A DNA stretch of 32,500 nt from Rhodopirellula sp. SM50 (GCF_002289565.1 NZ_NTFY01000050.1:1-32500), one strand, 5' to 3'. Positions 1 to 9,174 are shown, counted from the first letter of the stretch. Notes: generated from the sequence alone by a model not told the origin. Numbers and translations: made by a program.

Positions 1-45
1 CCGCTGGAGGCCGAAATAGCTGGCTAAGCCTTTTTCGTAGAACAT
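1..45 (-). CDS. 5' end of an unidentified leftward gene (partial)
   Basis: An ATG on the minus strand at 45-43 opens a frame that stays open to the window edge, giving 15 codons (MFYEKGLASYFGLQR). An AGGAA ribosome site lies about seven bases upstream, inside 53-57, which is the main reason to call it. The peptide is too short to assign to a family. The gene would be divergent from amt, so 46-561 would hold promoters for both. It could be a chance ATG with a chance purine run. Confidence 0.45.
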   Translation of the reverse strand, partial: MFYEKGLASYFGLQR

Positions 46-561
46 TTTCAAATTCCTATTCCAAACCGGTTTATCCCGGCGCACCTGCCACCCCATCATT
101 CTGCCACCGTCGCATCGAGGCCGCCGTCGGGCGCCTGCAGCGACGCCTCCCGACAACAGTGATGGCCCACGCCGGAGTCGCAAACACGCCGCCTCACGTG
201 TGCTCAGAAAACTGGCATCCGCCGGGTCGCCTGCACACAGACTAAGCATGGCAACATGCGTTTTGTAGATTTGAATGATTGTCCGCGTTTTTTTAATTTT
301 CCTAAGTCGTTCCCATCAAACGCTTTGCGACTCCTCTCTGAGCGGCGCCCTGAACATTGGTCCGCCACTTGCCAACTCGGTGCCTCCGATGTGCATGCCA
401 CAGAATTGAGAACGCTTTCGACTCTTGAGCATCGTGAAAGATGGCCCAGGTAGGAGTTTCTGGCGTCTCGGTCTGATCCCTGGCTGAACAAGTGAGTGAG
501 AGTCCCCGATCCCCCGGGACCGCTCAGCAAATTTCCTAATTTCGAGAAGGTTTGGAATCGA
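46..561. promoter_or_regulatory. Long leader and promoter region upstream of amt
   Basis: About 515 bases without a convincing gene. The short frames here, such as a 65-residue plus-strand frame from 256, have no ribosome site and no protein-like composition. For a nitrogen gene I looked for a sigma-54 promoter (GG and GC ten bases apart in a TGGCAC-type context). The closest string, TGGCAACATGCG near 250, lacks the downstream GC. No clear sigma-70 pair or riboswitch-like fold stands out. The amt ribosome site is probably GAGAAGG at 543-549. Confidence 0.35.
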
Positions 562-1932
562 ATGTCTAAGTTTATGCGAGCACCATTGCTCACGGGTCTG
601 TTTTTTGCCGGGGCGTTATGCCTGGGAGCCGCGTTCACTCCCGAGGTGTTGGCTCAAGCCGAAGAGGTCGCTGCAGAGAGCGCCTATTCATCAGAAGAGT
701 ATGTTGCATCCGATGGCTATGCCGTCTTCGCGGTGAACAACTTGTGGATTTGCATCTCCGCCGCGCTGGTGTTCATCATGCACCTCGGCTTCACCACGCT
801 GGAAGCCGGTCTGACGCAAAAGAAGAACGCGGTCAACATCATCTTCAAGAACGTCTGGATCGTTTGCACGGGTATCCTGCTGTACGCCGCGTGGGGCTTC
901 AATGCGATGTACCCCGGCGACTTCAACGGCTACTTCGCGATGGGCAGCTGGTTCGGGCAATCGCTCAACGACGTCAGCATGACCACTGCGGACTACAACG
1001 CCGGTTACACCTGGTGGGGTGACTTCATCTTCCAAGCGATGTTCGCGGCGACCGCCGCAACGATCGTGTCCGGTGCGGTTGCCGAACGTGTCAAACTTCC
1101 CGTCTTCATGCTGTTCTCGACCATTTTGGTCGGTTTCGCCTACCCGATCATCGGTAGCTGGAAATGGGGCGGCGGCTGGTTGGATGGAATGGGCTTCTAC
1201 GACTTCGCCGGATCCAGCATCGTGCACGCCTTCGGCGGTTTCGCGGCGTTGGCCTGTGTTCTGATCCTCGGCCCGCGAACGGGCAAGTACACCGAAAGCG
1301 GCATCAAGCCGATCGTCGGTCACAGCATGCCTTTGGCCGTCATCGGTGTGTTCTTGCTGTGGCTCGGTTGGTTCGGGTTCAACGGCGGTTCGGCTCTTTC
1401 GGCTGACCCCAAAGCCGTCTCGTACGTCTTCGTCACGACCAGCCTTGCAGCCGCCACGGGTGCAATCACCTCGATCGTGGCCTCCTACGTGTTGCTGAAG
1501 AAGCCCGACGTGTCGATGGCTCTCAACGGGATTCTGGCCGGTCTGGTCGGAATCACCGCCGGTGCGGACACGGTTGGCGAAGGATCCGCGATCGTGATCG
1601 GTGCCATCGCTGGATTGTTGGTGGTCGTCGCGATCCTCGGATTCGACAAGATCAAGATCGACGATCCGGTCGGTGCGATTTCCGTTCACGGTGTGTGCGG
1701 CATCTGGGGTACCGTCGCGGTCGGCATCTTCTCCCTCGATTCAAGTCACAGCTTCGTGACCCAGCTGATCGGCACCTTGGCCATCGGCGGATTCGCGTTC
1801 GCATTCTCCGCGATCGTCTTCGGTCTGCTCAAAGTCACCCTCGGTGTCCGAGTCAGCCTGGAAGAAGAAACCCTCGGATTGGACATCAGCGAACACGGCA
1901 TGGCTGCTTACAACGGCTTCGAAACTGCGTGA
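562..1932 (+). CDS. amt: Ammonium transporter, Amt family
   Basis: Inner-membrane ammonium channel of the Amt/Rh family, 456 residues from the chosen ATG. That ATG follows GAGAAGG at 543-549; the frame also opens at a GTG at 496, but that would put 22 non-signal-like residues before a good signal peptide. The N-terminus (MSKFMRAPLLTGLFFAGALC, ending near LAQ-AEE) is a cleavable signal sequence, as in many bacterial Amt proteins. About eleven hydrophobic helices follow. The twin pore histidines are visible: His222 in SSIVHAFGG and His376 in ISVHGVCGIWGT. No P-II gene (glnB/glnK) lies beside it downstream, unlike the common glnK-amt pair. A strong hairpin terminator follows the stop. Family assignment is secure; nitrogen regulation is not visible in the DNA. 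Confidence 0.95.
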   Translation: MSKFMRAPLLTGLFFAGALCLGAAFTPEVLAQAEEVAAESAYSSEEYVASDGYAVFAVNNLWICISAALVFIMHLGFTTLEAGLTQKKNAVNIIFKNVWIVCTGILLYAAWGFNAMYPGDFNGYFAMGSWFGQSLNDVSMTTADYNAGYTWWGDFIFQAMFAATAATIVSGAVAERVKLPVFMLFSTILVGFAYPIIGSWKWGGGWLDGMGFYDFAGSSIVHAFGGFAALACVLILGPRTGKYTESGIKPIVGHSMPLAVIGVFLLWLGWFGFNGGSALSADPKAVSYVFVTTSLAAATGAITSIVASYVLLKKPDVSMALNGILAGLVGITAGADTVGEGSAIVIGAIAGLLVVVAILGFDKIKIDDPVGAISVHGVCGIWGTVAVGIFSLDSSHSFVTQLIGTLAIGGFAFAFSAIVFGLLKVTLGVRVSLEEETLGLDISEHGMAAYNGFETA

Positions 1933-1996
1933 GACCGCTGTAACGACACCGTTTTGATTTATTGAAACTTCTCGGCTCTTGCCTGGGCCAGAAGAC

Positions 1997-2036
1997 CCCA
2001 GTTACCCGGGCGTGTTTTAACATGCCCGGGTCTGGG
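1997..2036 (+). terminator. Intrinsic terminator after amt
   Basis: An 11-bp stem pairs 2004-2014 with 2021-2031 (ACCCGGGCGTG against CATGCCCGGGT, one G-U pair) around the six-base loop TTTTAA. A CCCAG/CTGGG extension (1997-2001 with 2032-2036) makes it longer. TATTTTA follows directly. It lies 64 bases past the amt stop and separates amt from the downstream sulfatase. Confidence 0.75.
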
Positions 2037-2147
2037 TATTTTATGGGGCTGGTGTTCTGCCAGCTTCGAATTCTCTCGTTGCGTTTGTCGAGCGCAAAAG
2101 AGTTCAGGTTCCGAGCGATCAGCGACGATGACGAACCCGCTACACTG

Positions 2148-2171
2148 GTGCTGCGGACAAGTGCTGCGGAC
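2148..2171 (+). repeat. Short direct repeat upstream of the sulfatase
   Basis: GTGCTGCGGAC occurs at 2148-2158 and again at 2161-2171, a 13-base period of a little over one helical turn, centred about 53 bases upstream of the sulfatase ATG. It could be an operator half-site pair or a small slippage duplication. Nothing else marks the spacer. Confidence 0.3.
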
Positions 2172-2212
2172 GAGCCAACGAGTTGATGTCTCTGAACTGA
2201 ACCAACGAAACC

Positions 2213-3940
2213 ATGATGCATCGCTTTTTGATGACGGCACTCTCGCTCGTCGCCATCGCCGTTGGAACGGTCGCCACCCGCGGTGTCGCTTCCCCGCCGA
2301 ACGTTCTGTTCATCGCCGTCGACGACCTGAACGACTGGATCGGCTGTATGGGCGGCCACCCGCAATCGAAAACGCCGAACATCGACCGGCTGGCCGAAAG
2401 CGGTGTCTTGTTCACCAACGCCCACTGCCCCGCGCCGGCTTGCAATCCGTCGCGGACCGCCATCATGACCGGGATCGCGCCGCACGTGTCGGGGCTGTAC
2501 GACAACGGACAAAAGATGCGCGAGTTGTTGCCCGATGCGGAATTGCTGCCCAAGTACTTTTCCCGACATGGCTATTGGTCCGCCGGATCCGGAAAGCTGC
2601 TGCACTACTTCATCGACCAACAATCATGGGATCAGTATTTTCCACCCAAGGAAACCGAAGACCCGTTTCCCCGCACGCTGTACCCGGAAAAACGCCCCGT
2701 CAGCCTGCCCGTCGGCGGCCCCTGGCAGTACCGAGAAACCGACTGGGGACCGCTTGATGTTTCGGACCAGGAATTCGGTGGTGACTACTTGGTGTCGCAG
2801 TGGGTCGGCGAGCAACTGGGCAAACAACATGACCAACCGTTCTTTTTGGCGTGCGGAATCTATCGACCGCATGAGCCTTGGTTCGTCCCCAAGAAATACT
2901 TCGATCGCTTCCCCTTGGACAGCATTGAGCTGCCGCCGGGATACCGCGCCGACGACTTGGACGACTTGCCACCGGCGGGAAAGCGACGCGGACCCAACCG
3001 ATACTTTGAACACATCCTGAAACACGACCAGTGGAAGCAAGCGGTGCAGGGCTATCTGGCGTCGATTTCATTTGCCGACGAGATGGTCGGGCGGGTGATC
3101 GATGCGTTGGAACATGGCCCCAACCGAGACAACACGATCGTCGTGCTGTGGAGCGATCACGGTTGGCACTTGGGTGAAAAGCAGCATTGGCAGAAGTACA
3201 CGGCGTGGCGAGCCTGCACCCGCGTCCCGCTGATTGTCCGTGTTCCGCCGGAGACGCCGGGTTTGCCCGCCGGCACGAAGGCGAACACCGTTTGCGACGC
3301 GCCGGTGAACTTGCTCAGTCTGTATCCGACGCTCGCGCAATTGGCCGGGTTGCCGCCCCAAGCGTCCAACGACGGCCCCTCGCTTGTTCCGCTGCTGGAC
3401 AACGCGCAAACCGAGTGGCCACACGTCTCGATCACCCATCTCAATCGGCCCGGCAACTATGGTCTGAGCGAGCGGCGATGGCGATTGATCCAGTACGACA
3501 ACGGCGACCACGAGCTATACGACACCAACGCCGACCGCTACGAGTGGACGAATCTTGCCGAGGATCCCCAACACGCGGCACGTCTCGACCGCTTGCGAGC
3601 GCTCGCGCCCACCGAGTTTGCACCGTATCTCGCGCCCAGTGACGCGACGCTTCCGAAGCTGACGTGGCACCCGGCAACCGAATCGGCCGTGCCTGCGTCC
3701 AAGCCCGATGGCAATCCCATCAGCGTCGTATTCACCAATCGTCGCGACCAACCGGTGAAAGTGTTCTGGATGGATCGCGATGGCAAACGCAAGTCGTTTG
3801 GGACGTTGGAATCCGGTTGGCGGAAGCCCCAGCAATCGCGTCCCGGCGCCGTGTGGTTGATCACCGACAAGGACGAAAACCCGCTCGGTTACTTTGTCGT
3901 CGGCGATCGAACGGCACACGCGGTGATTGATGCCGAGTAG
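2213..3940 (+). CDS. Secreted sulfatase (iduronate-2-sulfatase-like) with C-terminal VHL-beta-like domain
   Basis: A 575-residue sulfate ester hydrolase of the alkaline phosphatase superfamily. Residues 1-26 form a signal peptide (MMHRFLMTALSLVAIAVG). The metal-binding pair is Asp37-Asp38 in VLFIAVDDLN. Cys77 in CNPSR is the residue converted to formylglycine (C-x-P-S-R). A second metal site lies in WSDHGWHLGE. The sulfatase fold ends near residue 480. Residues 501-575 then show the spacing V-F-x-N-R, V-x-W-x-D-x-D-G, TL-x-x-G, WL-x-x-D, which matches the beta domain of the von Hippel-Lindau protein. That domain is known from hydroxyproline recognition in eukaryotes and from scattered planctomycete proteins; its job here is inferred only (substrate or surface binding). 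An ATG at 2216 is an alternative start. Substrate unknown; a sulfated glycan is likely. Confidence 0.92.
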   Translation: MMHRFLMTALSLVAIAVGTVATRGVASPPNVLFIAVDDLNDWIGCMGGHPQSKTPNIDRLAESGVLFTNAHCPAPACNPSRTAIMTGIAPHVSGLYDNGQKMRELLPDAELLPKYFSRHGYWSAGSGKLLHYFIDQQSWDQYFPPKETEDPFPRTLYPEKRPVSLPVGGPWQYRETDWGPLDVSDQEFGGDYLVSQWVGEQLGKQHDQPFFLACGIYRPHEPWFVPKKYFDRFPLDSIELPPGYRADDLDDLPPAGKRRGPNRYFEHILKHDQWKQAVQGYLASISFADEMVGRVIDALEHGPNRDNTIVVLWSDHGWHLGEKQHWQKYTAWRACTRVPLIVRVPPETPGLPAGTKANTVCDAPVNLLSLYPTLAQLAGLPPQASNDGPSLVPLLDNAQTEWPHVSITHLNRPGNYGLSERRWRLIQYDNGDHELYDTNADRYEWTNLAEDPQHAARLDRLRALAPTEFAPYLAPSDATLPKLTWHPATESAVPASKPDGNPISVVFTNRRDQPVKVFWMDRDGKRKSFGTLESGWRKPQQSRPGAVWLITDKDENPLGYFVVGDRTAHAVIDAE

Positions 3941-3996
3941 CCTGAGTGTTGACCGCCGAACATTTCGCTCGGCACCGTCTTCTCGCCTAGGAAACC

Positions 3997-4470
3997 TCAG
4001 TTCAGTTTCGCTGCGACGGATCGAAGTGGCCAGCGGTAGCGATCATCGAGCCAAGTTTGGTCCGCCGCCCATGTCAGCTTCGCTTTCAAGGAGACGTCAT
4101 CCATCTCCGTGATGCGTGTCCCCGTGGACTGGAGGCCTTTGGCAATAGCCAGCAAGTAGATCACGGCAGAAACGGGTTTCGGTAAGACGCCATCGGACCT
4201 CGAACCGCTCGTCTTTGCGAATTGTTTGAGGCCGACCAGTGCGTGTGTCGGCGGATGCTCCGCTGCCAGCAGTTCCTCGATCGAAATCAACGCCGCTTCG
4301 TTCGGCGATGGATCCGCCCGATCCTCCGCACCGGTCAGATCCGCAAGGCTCACCTGCATTTGGTGATGAAAAATCGCAGCGTACTCGTCACGCCGCCAAA
4401 GTTCGGCATCAGAATCGAGTTGAAAGAGTTTCGAAAGTGTTTCCGGATCGGGTTCCATGGGTTCGTCCAT
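3997..4470 (-). CDS. Unidentified 157-residue protein downstream of the ECF sigma factor
   Basis: I do not recognise this protein. It is acidic at the N-terminus (MDEPMEPDPETLSKLF), predicted soluble, with one mildly hydrophobic stretch (SAVIYLLAIAKGL, about residues 104-116) too weak for a membrane helix, and a Trp-rich C-terminus. It starts 63 bases after the sigma-factor stop on the same strand, so it is probably co-transcribed. There is no clear ribosome site, and a second ATG sits four codons in. Position suggests an accessory or anti-sigma role, but no zinc-binding anti-sigma motif (HxxxCxxC) is present. It ends 56 bases from the convergent sulfatase stop. Confidence 0.65.
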   Translation of the reverse strand: MDEPMEPDPETLSKLFQLDSDAELWRRDEYAAIFHHQMQVSLADLTGAEDRADPSPNEAALISIEELLAAEHPPTHALVGLKQFAKTSGSRSDGVLPKPVSAVIYLLAIAKGLQSTGTRITEMDDVSLKAKLTWAADQTWLDDRYRWPLRSVAAKLN

Positions 4471-4533
4471 TGGGCTGTCGGTGCGAGGCCGTAGGCGTCT
4501 TGGCGCGAGCCGTCAGGTCAGCAGGATGCAGCT

Positions 4534-5283
4534 TTACGGTTGCGACACGATGTCCTGGAGCTCCGCCAACTCCTGCTCGATCTCCTGTTCGTCATGAACG
4601 TATTGGCTGATCACCAAGCGTAACGAGCGGGCGAACATTCGCTTCCCGGTCATCAAGGCATTGGACGCTTGTGCCGGAGAACGAAACGCAAACCGATCGA
4701 CGAGTGCGGAATAGCTGATGGGTTCGGCACCCTCGTAGATCGGTGCCAGGATTCGTCCGTGAAAAACCAACCACAACGTTTCGCGATTGCTACCGAGACA
4801 TTCTTGCTGCATCCGATCAGAGGCGTCGGCGAGGACTGTGCGAGCCCACTGGACATCAAAGGCATGGTCGGCGCGTGTGTCTGGTGTCGAGGCGACGCCG
4901 ACGTCGACGTCGTTTCCGGGCATCGAGAGGGCATGATCGGCGGAACGCTTTTTTGCCCGTCGTTTTGCGAGTTGATTCTTGGCGTAGTTATCGAGCGAGT
5001 GCACCAAGAGACTGCGAAAACGACCGCGCGACGGCTCCGCGACCGAGAGCAGATTGCGTTCCAAAATCTTGTGCTCGATGAAGCCCTGCACCAGATCATC
5101 TGCGTCACTGGATTGGATCTGACGCGATTTGACGAGATGGGTCTTCAGAGCGGACCAGTATCGCGTGAGCAGTTCTTGAAGTGCCGCGGATTGGTCTGCG
5201 TCAAACCGATCGCCGGCGCGACGGACGATGGACCAGCGCGTCGTCGGGAAGCAATTCGGATCGCGGAATGAATCATCGGCCAT
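4534..5283 (-). CDS. ECF-family RNA polymerase sigma factor (planctomycete kinase-associated type)
   Basis: A 249-residue sigma-70-family factor of extracytoplasmic-function size. The N-terminal FPTTRWSIV block is typical of planctomycete ECF factors found near Ser/Thr kinases. Region 2 follows (RYWSALKTHL, DADDLVQGF, then RGRFRSLLVHSLDNYAKNQ). The C-terminal helix-turn-helix region 4 is around ISYSALVDRFAFRSPAQAS. The central linker is longer than in short ECF proteins. I chose ATG 5283; the frame also opens at TTG 5298, but the AAAAGG before it is too close to serve it. The gene lies 43 bases after the secreted beta-barrel gene and two genes after the Ser/Thr kinase. Control by that kinase is inferred from context, not shown. 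Confidence 0.88.
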   Translation of the reverse strand: MADDSFRDPNCFPTTRWSIVRRAGDRFDADQSAALQELLTRYWSALKTHLVKSRQIQSSDADDLVQGFIEHKILERNLLSVAEPSRGRFRSLLVHSLDNYAKNQLAKRRAKKRSADHALSMPGNDVDVGVASTPDTRADHAFDVQWARTVLADASDRMQQECLGSNRETLWLVFHGRILAPIYEGAEPISYSALVDRFAFRSPAQASNALMTGKRMFARSLRLVISQYVHDEQEIEQELAELQDIVSQP

Positions 5284-5326
5284 CGAACCACTCGCCAACC
5301 TTTTAGCACGCGCTATCGCGACGCGG

Positions 5327-6676
5327 TCAAAAATGGCGAATCAACGACAACATGAACTCGCCGTCGAAGAATCGCTCGGGTTCTTCGGAAAGCGGAAAAG
5401 CACCGCCAACACGCAGCTTCGTATGGTAATCGAATTCCGCATGCAATCCGATGGTGACGTTGGAAATGCCCAGGTCTTCAGGGGTACCGAAAGACGCAAA
5501 TCCGCTTCCAAGTGTGACGAAGTCCCCCTCGCCCAGGGTACTGTTTAAGTGATACTCGACCACGCCTGCCAGTCCCGTCAGGCTACACGTCCGCTGACGT
5601 CGACAAGGGTCTCGAAAGAACCAATATCCCGCGGAAAGATCGAAATAGAAATACGACGTTTCATCCAATTCGCCCCGTTCGATCAGACCTGCCGTGTCCG
5701 TTTCGATTGAGTTGCCGTCGATCGGCACATCCAGCTGAAACGACATGTGATAGAACAGGTCTCCCGGCGCGCCCACGACTCCGATGTAGGGCAACAGGTG
5801 AATCGAATTGTTACTGACGGTAAAATCGATGTCTCGAAGTGGCAGTTCCCCTCGCACGTCGGATCCGGTCGGCGTGTCAAATCCGATACCGACCGCAATG
5901 GCGCGGGTTTGTGTCTGATGGATCAATCGTTTGAAGATGATCGCCAAGTTGCCAACGTTTCCGCCAACCAAGCGATAGTCGGGATCATCGATGGTGAATC
6001 GTTCGGCAAACGGCAGCCGGAATTCCACTGAAGAGCGTCCGCGATCATAGGTTTTTTCAAACCCGATGGTGAATCGATCGACCGCATTTTCGTCCAACCT
6101 TGCTCCCTCGCGCCGAACGTTCTGTGCGGCGGCAAAGTGATGGTAGTTGACGAACGCTCGATCGACGGGATAAGCCTTGTTGTGGTCCGCAATTTTCGCG
6201 CGACGACTGGACGCCGCCAAGGGAACATCGTTCCGGATGATCGACGTACCGGTGTCGACGATGGAGTCCCCACCGACAAAGTTGTCGCCAAAGAACTCTG
6301 GTGTTCTCGCGAACCGATTCAACGGTCCTCGCGACAGCGCCCGTGATTGGCCCAGCAGCGAATCCAACATGCTGGTGGGCTGAGTCGTCGGGGCGAACGA
6401 GGCAAACGGCGAGGCGGCTTGTGGCGTGACCGAAGGTGCCGGTGCGGGCGGGCTGGTTTGCGATTGCACGGCCGCCGGAGGATCAACGTCGGCTTTCGGC
6501 AGCGCCGGATCCGGTCTCGCAGCGGGGCCCGGTGTCACCGAGTCGGCTTGATCGCCCCCTACGCTGCGGGCGGGGGAAGTGGCCGGTTGGCCGGGCGGTT
6601 GCGCCGCGAATAGTGTTTCGACGGACATGCAGACGCAAAGTCCGGCGATCACACATTTGGTCCCCAATCCGTGCAT
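5327..6676 (-). CDS. Secreted proline-rich protein with outer-membrane beta-barrel-like C-terminus
   Basis: A 449-residue protein I cannot name. It begins with a signal peptide (MHGLGTKCVIAGLCVCMSVE, cleavage near FAA-QPP) after a good GAAGGGAA ribosome site. Residues 25-110 are a Pro/Ala/Gln-rich linker. From about residue 120 it is rich in alternating aromatic and polar residues with strand-like segments (SSVEFRLPFAERF, HLLPYIGVVG, SYFYFDLSAGYWFF, VTIGLHAEFDYHTKLRVGG). The chain ends FMLSLIRHF, a terminal Phe typical of barrels inserted by the BAM machinery. This points to an outer-membrane barrel; homology was not checked. Its promoter region holds a perfect 10-bp palindrome, ATAACGTTAT at 6711-6720, 35 bases before the ATG. 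It probably shares a transcript with the sigma factor downstream. Confidence 0.7.
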   Translation of the reverse strand: MHGLGTKCVIAGLCVCMSVETLFAAQPPGQPATSPARSVGGDQADSVTPGPAARPDPALPKADVDPPAAVQSQTSPPAPAPSVTPQAASPFASFAPTTQPTSMLDSLLGQSRALSRGPLNRFARTPEFFGDNFVGGDSIVDTGTSIIRNDVPLAASSRRAKIADHNKAYPVDRAFVNYHHFAAAQNVRREGARLDENAVDRFTIGFEKTYDRGRSSVEFRLPFAERFTIDDPDYRLVGGNVGNLAIIFKRLIHQTQTRAIAVGIGFDTPTGSDVRGELPLRDIDFTVSNNSIHLLPYIGVVGAPGDLFYHMSFQLDVPIDGNSIETDTAGLIERGELDETSYFYFDLSAGYWFFRDPCRRQRTCSLTGLAGVVEYHLNSTLGEGDFVTLGSGFASFGTPEDLGISNVTIGLHAEFDYHTKLRVGGAFPLSEEPERFFDGEFMLSLIRHF

Positions 6677-6825
6677 GGCGATTCCCTTCCATAGGAGCTA
6701 GATCTCTTCCATAACGTTATCGGGACGACTGCAACGATTCTTTTCAGAATGCCGACAAGCATTCCCACACCAATCGATCTCGATCCGCCTCAGGTGCCAC
6801 GATCGTTGTATTCGGCTCAACCGGT

Positions 6826-9174
6826 TCAATTTGCCAACGCATCGATTCGTGCATCGATTTCCCTCTTCAACTGCGTCAGCGTGGCAGACTGTGGCAATTC
6901 AACCAACGCGTCCGCGGCGTGCCGCTGGTAGCGAGTCCACATGGCAGTTTCAGGTTGCCCGTGCGTTTCCAGTCGCGCCAGTTCCAGCAACACACGGGCG
7001 ACTTCACTGGCGTAACGATCGTCGCGTCGTGCCAACGCGAGCGCCGTGTTCCTTGCCGTCTGCAGTGCCGCGACCGCATCATCCAACGCCGACAATTGCT
7101 CGTAACGGTATGCGATTTCGGCGCCGCAATTGACAAGCATCAGTTGATACTTGTCGACGTTCGGATTGATCGCAGCAATCGGCCCCAACTCGAGCATCGC
7201 GCGACGATAATCATCGATCGCGGCGGATGGCTCCTCCAGCCCGGCCCGCGCAAAATAGCTGCCGCTGAGCAAATAATGGTCATCGATGGCCGGTTGCATC
7301 CGCACGAGCTGCGAAAACGAATCAACCGCGCGATCATATTTCGAGTGGGCCAAGTCGAGCTTGCCGTGTTGCGCGTAGATCCCACCGAGTGCGTAGTATC
7401 CCTTGGCAACGTCACGCAAGATGCTGGGATCATCTGGATGTTCCATTGACAACTGCTGACGCAATTCAGTCGCATCTCCCAACGCTGCGAAAGCCGCAAT
7501 GAGATTCCCGCTGCGTTTGAACACAATGCCGAGATTCATATCGGTATTGGCCAACAGTCGTCGATATTCGATATCGTCGGGCTGAAGTCGGACGAGTTGT
7601 TGACGCAGTTTTTTTGACTGGCGAAAGGAATTCAGCGATGATTCCAAGCGTCCAAGATGAAACAGACTGTCGCCCCTGGCGTTGAAGGAATTGGCAAGTT
7701 CGCGCAAGTTGCTTTCAGTGTCGGGTCTTTGATCCAGGCGACGACGCTGAATCTCGATCGCCCGATCGAAGTGTTCCAGTGCGGCTTCGTGGGATTCAAT
7801 TTCTGCCGTGATCAATCCGACACGGTAGTGTGTCACGCCCATCAAGTCGGCGATCGTCGGGTCGTCAGCCCGCTGCACCAGAAAACGTTTGTAGTACTCG
7901 AGAGCTTGACGCATCAGGTCGTGTCGCAGAGGCTTCAGCCCGGGTTGATCGAGAAGCGTTTCTTCACTGACGGTGGTGAAGAAGTCGTTGACGGCATCGA
8001 GCGCCTGTTTGAAGCTCTCTTCAGAACGTTTGAACGCGGCACGGGTCTGCACCAACGAGACCGTGACGGCAACAAACGCAAGCACGAGGCAGGCCAACGC
8101 CGTTGCCGCGCTCGCGGCGATCAACCGATTGCGCCGGCTCCAACGCCTCAATCGGCCCAGTGCACTGATCGGGCGGGCTCGAATCGGAACTCCGGAAAGG
8201 TAACGCTCCAGTTCGTCCGCCACCGCGCCGGCGCTGTCATAACGGCGGTCCGGGTCCTTTTCCAGACACTTCAAGCAGATCGTATCAAGATCCAAGTCGA
8301 TCGCAGGATTCAACCGCCTCGGGGCAACCGGCTGGCGATCCATCACTTGGCGAAGGGTCTCCCACACGGTTGCGGCCTGAAAAACGGGCCGTGCGGTGAG
8401 CATGTGATAAAGCGTCGCGCCGATCGCGTAGACATCGGACCTGACGGTGACGCCGGCGGAATCTCGGGCCTGCTCCGGCGACATGTATTGTGGCGTGCCC
8501 ATCACATCGCCATCGCGTGTCAGCCCGTCCTCCTGTTCGATCAGTTTCGCCAGCCCGAAATCAGTCACCAGCGCACGATCCGATTTGGCATCAATCAGAA
8601 TGTTTTGAGGCTTCAGATCTCGATGCAAGATGCCCTGCTGATGGGCCTCGCCGACCGCCCGGCAAACCTGTCGGATGTAACTGGCCGCAGGTTGATTGTC
8701 GATCGGTCCGAACCGCAGGATTTCCGCGAGACTTTTTCCTTCCACGTATCGCATCGAGAGAAACTGTTGACCGTCGGATTCACCGACGTCATACAGCGTC
8801 ACCATGTTCTCGTGATCCAACCGTGCCGCCGCCTGGGCTTCGGTACGGAACCGCGTCAACGCCCGTTCGCGCTGTTCGTCCGTCATTCCGGCAAGGTGTT
8901 CGGGTCGGATGACCTTGAGTGCAACGGTTCGTCTGGCCGCCTGTTGACGCGCCAGATAGACGATCCCCATCCCGCCCTTGCCCAGTGTCCCGATGACTTC
9001 GTAGTCGCCAATTCGTTCGGGGACCTTTCCGTCATCGTGATCGGGTCCCGGGAGCCCATCGGGGTCTGGGGTAAAAAAATGGTCAGGGATCGAAGCTTCA
9101 CCATCGCCAGACGACTCGCCGGCCGAGCGAGATGCCGCATCCGCCGTCGGATCCATCGGCCGTTCGCTGCTCAT
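6826..9174 (-). CDS. Membrane-anchored Ser/Thr protein kinase with TPR-type C-terminus
   Basis: A 782-residue Hanks-type kinase. Residues 1-55 are a disordered acidic head. The kinase domain spans about 57-330: P-loop GKGGMG 65-70, ATP-binding Lys87, helix-C Glu112, catalytic loop HRDLKPQN with Asp186, DFG 205-207, and the MSPEQ motif after the activation loop. A basic stretch (RLRRWSRRNR) precedes one membrane helix, about 351-376, so the kinase is cytoplasmic. The remaining 400 residues would be periplasmic or lumenal and carry degenerate tetratricopeptide repeats (for example AALEHFDRAIEIQRRRL and GGIYAQHGKLDLAHSKYDRA). No PASTA domain. The start codon is overlapped by a five-codon upstream ORF in a tandem duplication. 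It starts 52 bases after the upstream membrane-protein gene. Substrate unknown; the ECF factor two genes on is the obvious candidate partner. Confidence 0.95.
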   Translation of the reverse strand: MSSERPMDPTADAASRSAGESSGDGEASIPDHFFTPDPDGLPGPDHDDGKVPERIGDYEVIGTLGKGGMGIVYLARQQAARRTVALKVIRPEHLAGMTDEQRERALTRFRTEAQAAARLDHENMVTLYDVGESDGQQFLSMRYVEGKSLAEILRFGPIDNQPAASYIRQVCRAVGEAHQQGILHRDLKPQNILIDAKSDRALVTDFGLAKLIEQEDGLTRDGDVMGTPQYMSPEQARDSAGVTVRSDVYAIGATLYHMLTARPVFQAATVWETLRQVMDRQPVAPRRLNPAIDLDLDTICLKCLEKDPDRRYDSAGAVADELERYLSGVPIRARPISALGRLRRWSRRNRLIAASAATALACLVLAFVAVTVSLVQTRAAFKRSEESFKQALDAVNDFFTTVSEETLLDQPGLKPLRHDLMRQALEYYKRFLVQRADDPTIADLMGVTHYRVGLITAEIESHEAALEHFDRAIEIQRRRLDQRPDTESNLRELANSFNARGDSLFHLGRLESSLNSFRQSKKLRQQLVRLQPDDIEYRRLLANTDMNLGIVFKRSGNLIAAFAALGDATELRQQLSMEHPDDPSILRDVAKGYYALGGIYAQHGKLDLAHSKYDRAVDSFSQLVRMQPAIDDHYLLSGSYFARAGLEEPSAAIDDYRRAMLELGPIAAINPNVDKYQLMLVNCGAEIAYRYEQLSALDDAVAALQTARNTALALARRDDRYASEVARVLLELARLETHGQPETAMWTRYQRHAADALVELPQSATLTQLKREIDARIDALAN

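Noticed and set aside
249..265. Possible sigma-54 promoter upstream of amt
   Set aside because: TGGCAACATGCG has the GG element, but no GC at the required ten-base spacing.
691..1689. 332-residue minus-strand open frame inside amt
   Set aside because: Antisense shadow; extremely charged sequence with no fold-like pattern.
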